This document shows positions 5,235 to 6,703 of a stretch of DNA of 6,703 bases, piece by piece. The stretch lies in assembly GCA_013696425.1 (NCBI GenBank), contig JACCYP010000031.1, positions 1-6,703 of the forward strand. The letters are read 5' to 3'. A program made the position numbers and the translations under genes. Numbering within the stretch: position 1 is the stretch's first letter; every line of letters begins with the position of its first letter. The notes under the pieces are model-generated. The model was not told the origin of the DNA, did not search any database, and saw only the letters and a list, made by a program, of their open reading frames with translations. The DNA is from Thermoleophilaceae bacterium. Lineage in GTDB: Bacteria; Actinomycetota; Thermoleophilia; Solirubrobacterales; Thermoleophilaceae.

Positions 5235-6247
5235 CCGGCTCGGCGAGGCTCTCGGCCATCGTGGTGACCCACGATCACGCCGACGTGATCGAGCGGACGC
5301 TCTCCGCGCTGCTGCACGAGCTGCGCGCGGACGACGAGCTGCTGGTGGTGGACAACGCCTCCTCCGACGGCTGCGCGGAGGTGGCGCAGCGCGCGGCGCC
5401 GGCCGCGCGGGTGCTGCGCGCACCCGGAAACGACGGCTTCGCCGCCGGCTGCAACCTCGGCGCAAGCGAGGCCGGCGGGGAGCTGCTGCTGTTCCTGAAC
5501 CCCGACGCCGTGGTGGAGCCCGGCTTCCGCGACGCGATCGAGGGCGGATCGTTCGATCTCTGGCAGGGGCTTGTGGCGATGGAGGGGGGTGCCACGGTCA
5601 ACACGTCCGGCGGGGTGGTCCACTTCACCGGCATCGCCTGGTCCGGCCGGGTCGGAGATCCGGTCGGCTCCGTGGGCGGGCCGCGCGAGGTGCCGTTCGC
5701 GTCAGGCGCGTGCCTCGTGATGCCACGGGCGGAATACCTTGCGATCGGCGGCATGGCCGAGCCCTACTTCCTCTACCTCGAAGACGTGGACCTCTCCATG
5801 CGGGTGCGTCTGGGCGGAGGGAGCGTCGGCGTGCTGCCCGCGGCGGTGGTCGACCACGACTACGAGTTCGCGAAGGGCTCGCACAAGTGGCGGATGCTCG
5901 AGCGAAACCGCTGGGCGACCATCGTGCGCACCTATCCGGGTGCGCTGCTTGCCGCGGTGGCGCCGGCGCTCGTGCTCACCGAGCTCGGGCTGCTGGCCGT
6001 GGCAGCAGCGGGCGGGTGGCTGCCGGAGAAGCTCCGCTCCTACGGCGACACCGCGCGCTCGCTGAGGCGCCTGCTGGCCGAGCGCCGCACGATCCAGGCG
6101 GGGCGCACGATCTCCCCCGCGGAGTTCGCGCGCCATCTCACTCCCGACCTCGACTCGCCCTACCTCGGACGCGCGGCCACGCTCGCGCCCCTGCGCGCCG
6201 GCCTGCGCCTCTACTGGCGGCTGGTGCTGGCGGCCCTGCGCGTCTGA
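5231..6247 (+). CDS. GT2 family glycosyltransferase, WbbL/rhamnosyltransferase-like
   Basis: This 338-residue GT-A enzyme probably adds a sugar, often a deoxyhexose such as rhamnose in this subgroup, to a growing lipid-linked glycan in the cytoplasm. Motifs in order are SAIVVTHDHADVIERTLSAL (8-27), LLVVDNASSDG (37-47), GNDGFAAGCNLGA (66-78), the DxD-position LLFLNPDAVV (86-95), FASGACLVMPR (156-166) and the catalytic-region YFLYLEDVDLSMRV (179-192), followed by VVDHDYEFAKGSHK and the RNR at 225-227. NDGFxxGxN with FxYxEDxDL is the signature of WbbL-like enzymes. A hydrophobic stretch at about 237-262 could be a membrane-associated helix, and a basic helical tail follows. The start ATG 5231 overlaps the asnB stop (ATGA) and has GAGGG upstream. 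It is co-transcribed with asnB and ends 18 bases from a convergent glycosyltransferase. Donor and acceptor are not known. Confidence 0.92.
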   Translation: MTGSARLSAIVVTHDHADVIERTLSALLHELRADDELLVVDNASSDGCAEVAQRAAPAARVLRAPGNDGFAAGCNLGASEAGGELLLFLNPDAVVEPGFRDAIEGGSFDLWQGLVAMEGGATVNTSGGVVHFTGIAWSGRVGDPVGSVGGPREVPFASGACLVMPRAEYLAIGGMAEPYFLYLEDVDLSMRVRLGGGSVGVLPAAVVDHDYEFAKGSHKWRMLERNRWATIVRTYPGALLAAVAPALVLTELGLLAVAAAGGWLPEKLRSYGDTARSLRRLLAERRTIQAGRTISPAEFARHLTPDLDSPYLGRAATLAPLRAGLRLYWRLVLAALRV

Positions 6248-6265
6248 CCGAGGTTTGAGCCGCCC

Positions 6266-6703
6266 TCAGCGGACCTGATATCTCCGCGCGACGGCGCGTG
6301 CCAGAACCTCCGCGTAGCGCTCGGCGAGTGCCGGCCACCCGTAGCGCTCGAGATTCTCGCCCGAGGGCACGACCTCGCCCGCGGCCAGGCGGTCGATCGC
6401 CGCGGCGATGGCGCCCGGGTCATCGGCAGGCGCGGCGATGCCGGCCCCGGCGGACTCGACGATCCGCGCCGCCTCGGAGTCCTCTCCGAGCACGAGCACC
6501 GGCCGCCTCGCCGCGAGGTACTCGAACAGCTTCCCGGTGGCGATCGAGCGGGCGCCGGCGGCGAGCACCACGAGGGCGCCAGCGGAGCGCTGCAGCGCCA
6601 GCGCGGCCGGACGGGGCAGCGCGCCCGCGTGCTCCACCATCCCGGCGTGGCGCGGATCGGCGAGCAGGCGCTCCTCTTCCGCCGAGATGCCTCCGGCCAT
6701 CAC
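6266..6703 (-). CDS. GT-B glycosyltransferase (GT4-like), C-terminal part, cut by window edge
   Basis: The frame is open from the right edge to TGA at 6268-6266, giving 145 visible residues; the N-terminus lies outside the window. The visible part is the nucleotide-sugar-binding C-terminal domain of a GT-B enzyme. It has VEHAGALPRPAALALQRSAGAL (the HxGxxxxxxxxxxLxxAxxL pattern), then TGKLFEYLAARRPVLVLG and SEAARIVESAGAGIAAPADD. In GT4 and related enzymes the KLFEYLAxxxPVL block precedes donor binding, and the E in SEAARIV corresponds to the acidic donor contact. The C-terminus (ERYGWPALAERYAEVLARAV) is the usual closing helix. The usual proline in PGKLFEYLA is threonine here. The gene converges on the GT2 gene and belongs to another transcription unit, with 18 bases between stops. 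The in-frame GTG/ATG at the edge is internal to the domain and not the true start. Confidence 0.88.
   Translation of the reverse strand: MMAGGISAEEERLLADPRHAGMVEHAGALPRPAALALQRSAGALVVLAAGARSIATGKLFEYLAARRPVLVLGEDSEAARIVESAGAGIAAPADDPGAIAAAIDRLAAGEVVPSGENLERYGWPALAERYAEVLARAVARRYQVR

Noticed and set aside
3429..5465. 678-codon open frame on the minus strand opposite asnB
   Set aside because: It is the antisense of asnB and the start of the next gene. Composition is low-complexity Arg/Ala/Gly/Pro with no motifs, as expected from GC-biased third positions.
6251..6270. Possible bidirectional terminator between the convergent glycosyltransferase genes
   Set aside because: The best stem is only TGAG/CTCA (4 pairs, 6256-6259 with 6265-6268) and there is no U-run, too weak to call.
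6698..6703. GTG/ATG at the right edge as the start of the GT-B gene
   Set aside because: The residues there fall inside the conserved C-terminal domain, so the gene continues beyond the window.
1..6703. tRNA, rRNA, CRISPR, insertion sequence or attachment site
   Set aside because: No cloverleaf-like segment, direct repeat array, transposase-like frame or paired terminal repeats were seen. Coding density is nearly complete.

Overview
The window is very GC-rich with strong G/C third-position bias, and it uses GTG and TTG starts, ATGA-type gene overlaps and what look like leaderless starts. This fits a high-GC actinobacterium. The protein styles (DUF2304, YfhO-like, GT2 and an EPS-type AsnB) resemble Solirubrobacterales/Thermoleophilia, but that placement is inference and was not tested by any search. 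All recognisable genes belong to a cell-surface polysaccharide or glycoconjugate locus. There is no sign of phage, transposon, CRISPR, tRNA or rRNA.

Layout. The left half is one leftward operon that starts at 3371. In order of transcription it holds a SAM-dependent methyltransferase (3371-2256), a DPM1/GtrB-like GT2 glycosyltransferase (2259-1498), a small DUF2304 membrane protein (1498-1109), a YfhO-like multi-pass membrane protein that is frameshifted and truncated (about 1038-105), and the first 20 codons of a GDP-mannose 4,6-dehydratase, gmd (60 to the left edge). The first three genes overlap by 1-4 bases and are probably translationally coupled. The right half is a divergent rightward pair: asnB-type glutamine-dependent asparagine synthetase (3447-5234) and a WbbL/rhamnosyltransferase-like GT2 (5231-6247), again joined by an ATGA overlap. 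Converging on them from the right edge is the C-terminal part of a GT-B glycosyltransferase (6703-6266).

How they may work together. Gmd makes GDP-4-keto-6-deoxymannose. The GT2 and GT4 enzymes build glycan on the cytoplasmic face. AsnB and the methyltransferase plausibly decorate sugars by amidation and methylation. The GT2-DUF2304-YfhO block looks like a three-component extracytoplasmic glycosylation module: a polyprenyl-phosphate sugar synthase, a small membrane helper or flippase, and a GT-C transferase. It resembles CsbB/GtcA/YfhO of Firmicutes. Here the GT-C partner appears broken, unless the lesions are sequencing errors.

The 75-base divergent intergenic region is the only clear control region. 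On each strand a TAnnnT -10-like element sits exactly 7 bases before the start codon, and neither gene has a Shine-Dalgarno. This suggests two leaderless mRNAs. I see no clearly novel defence or mobile system. The items most worth a second look are the broken YfhO gene, the possible DUF2304 role, and the paired leaderless starts.
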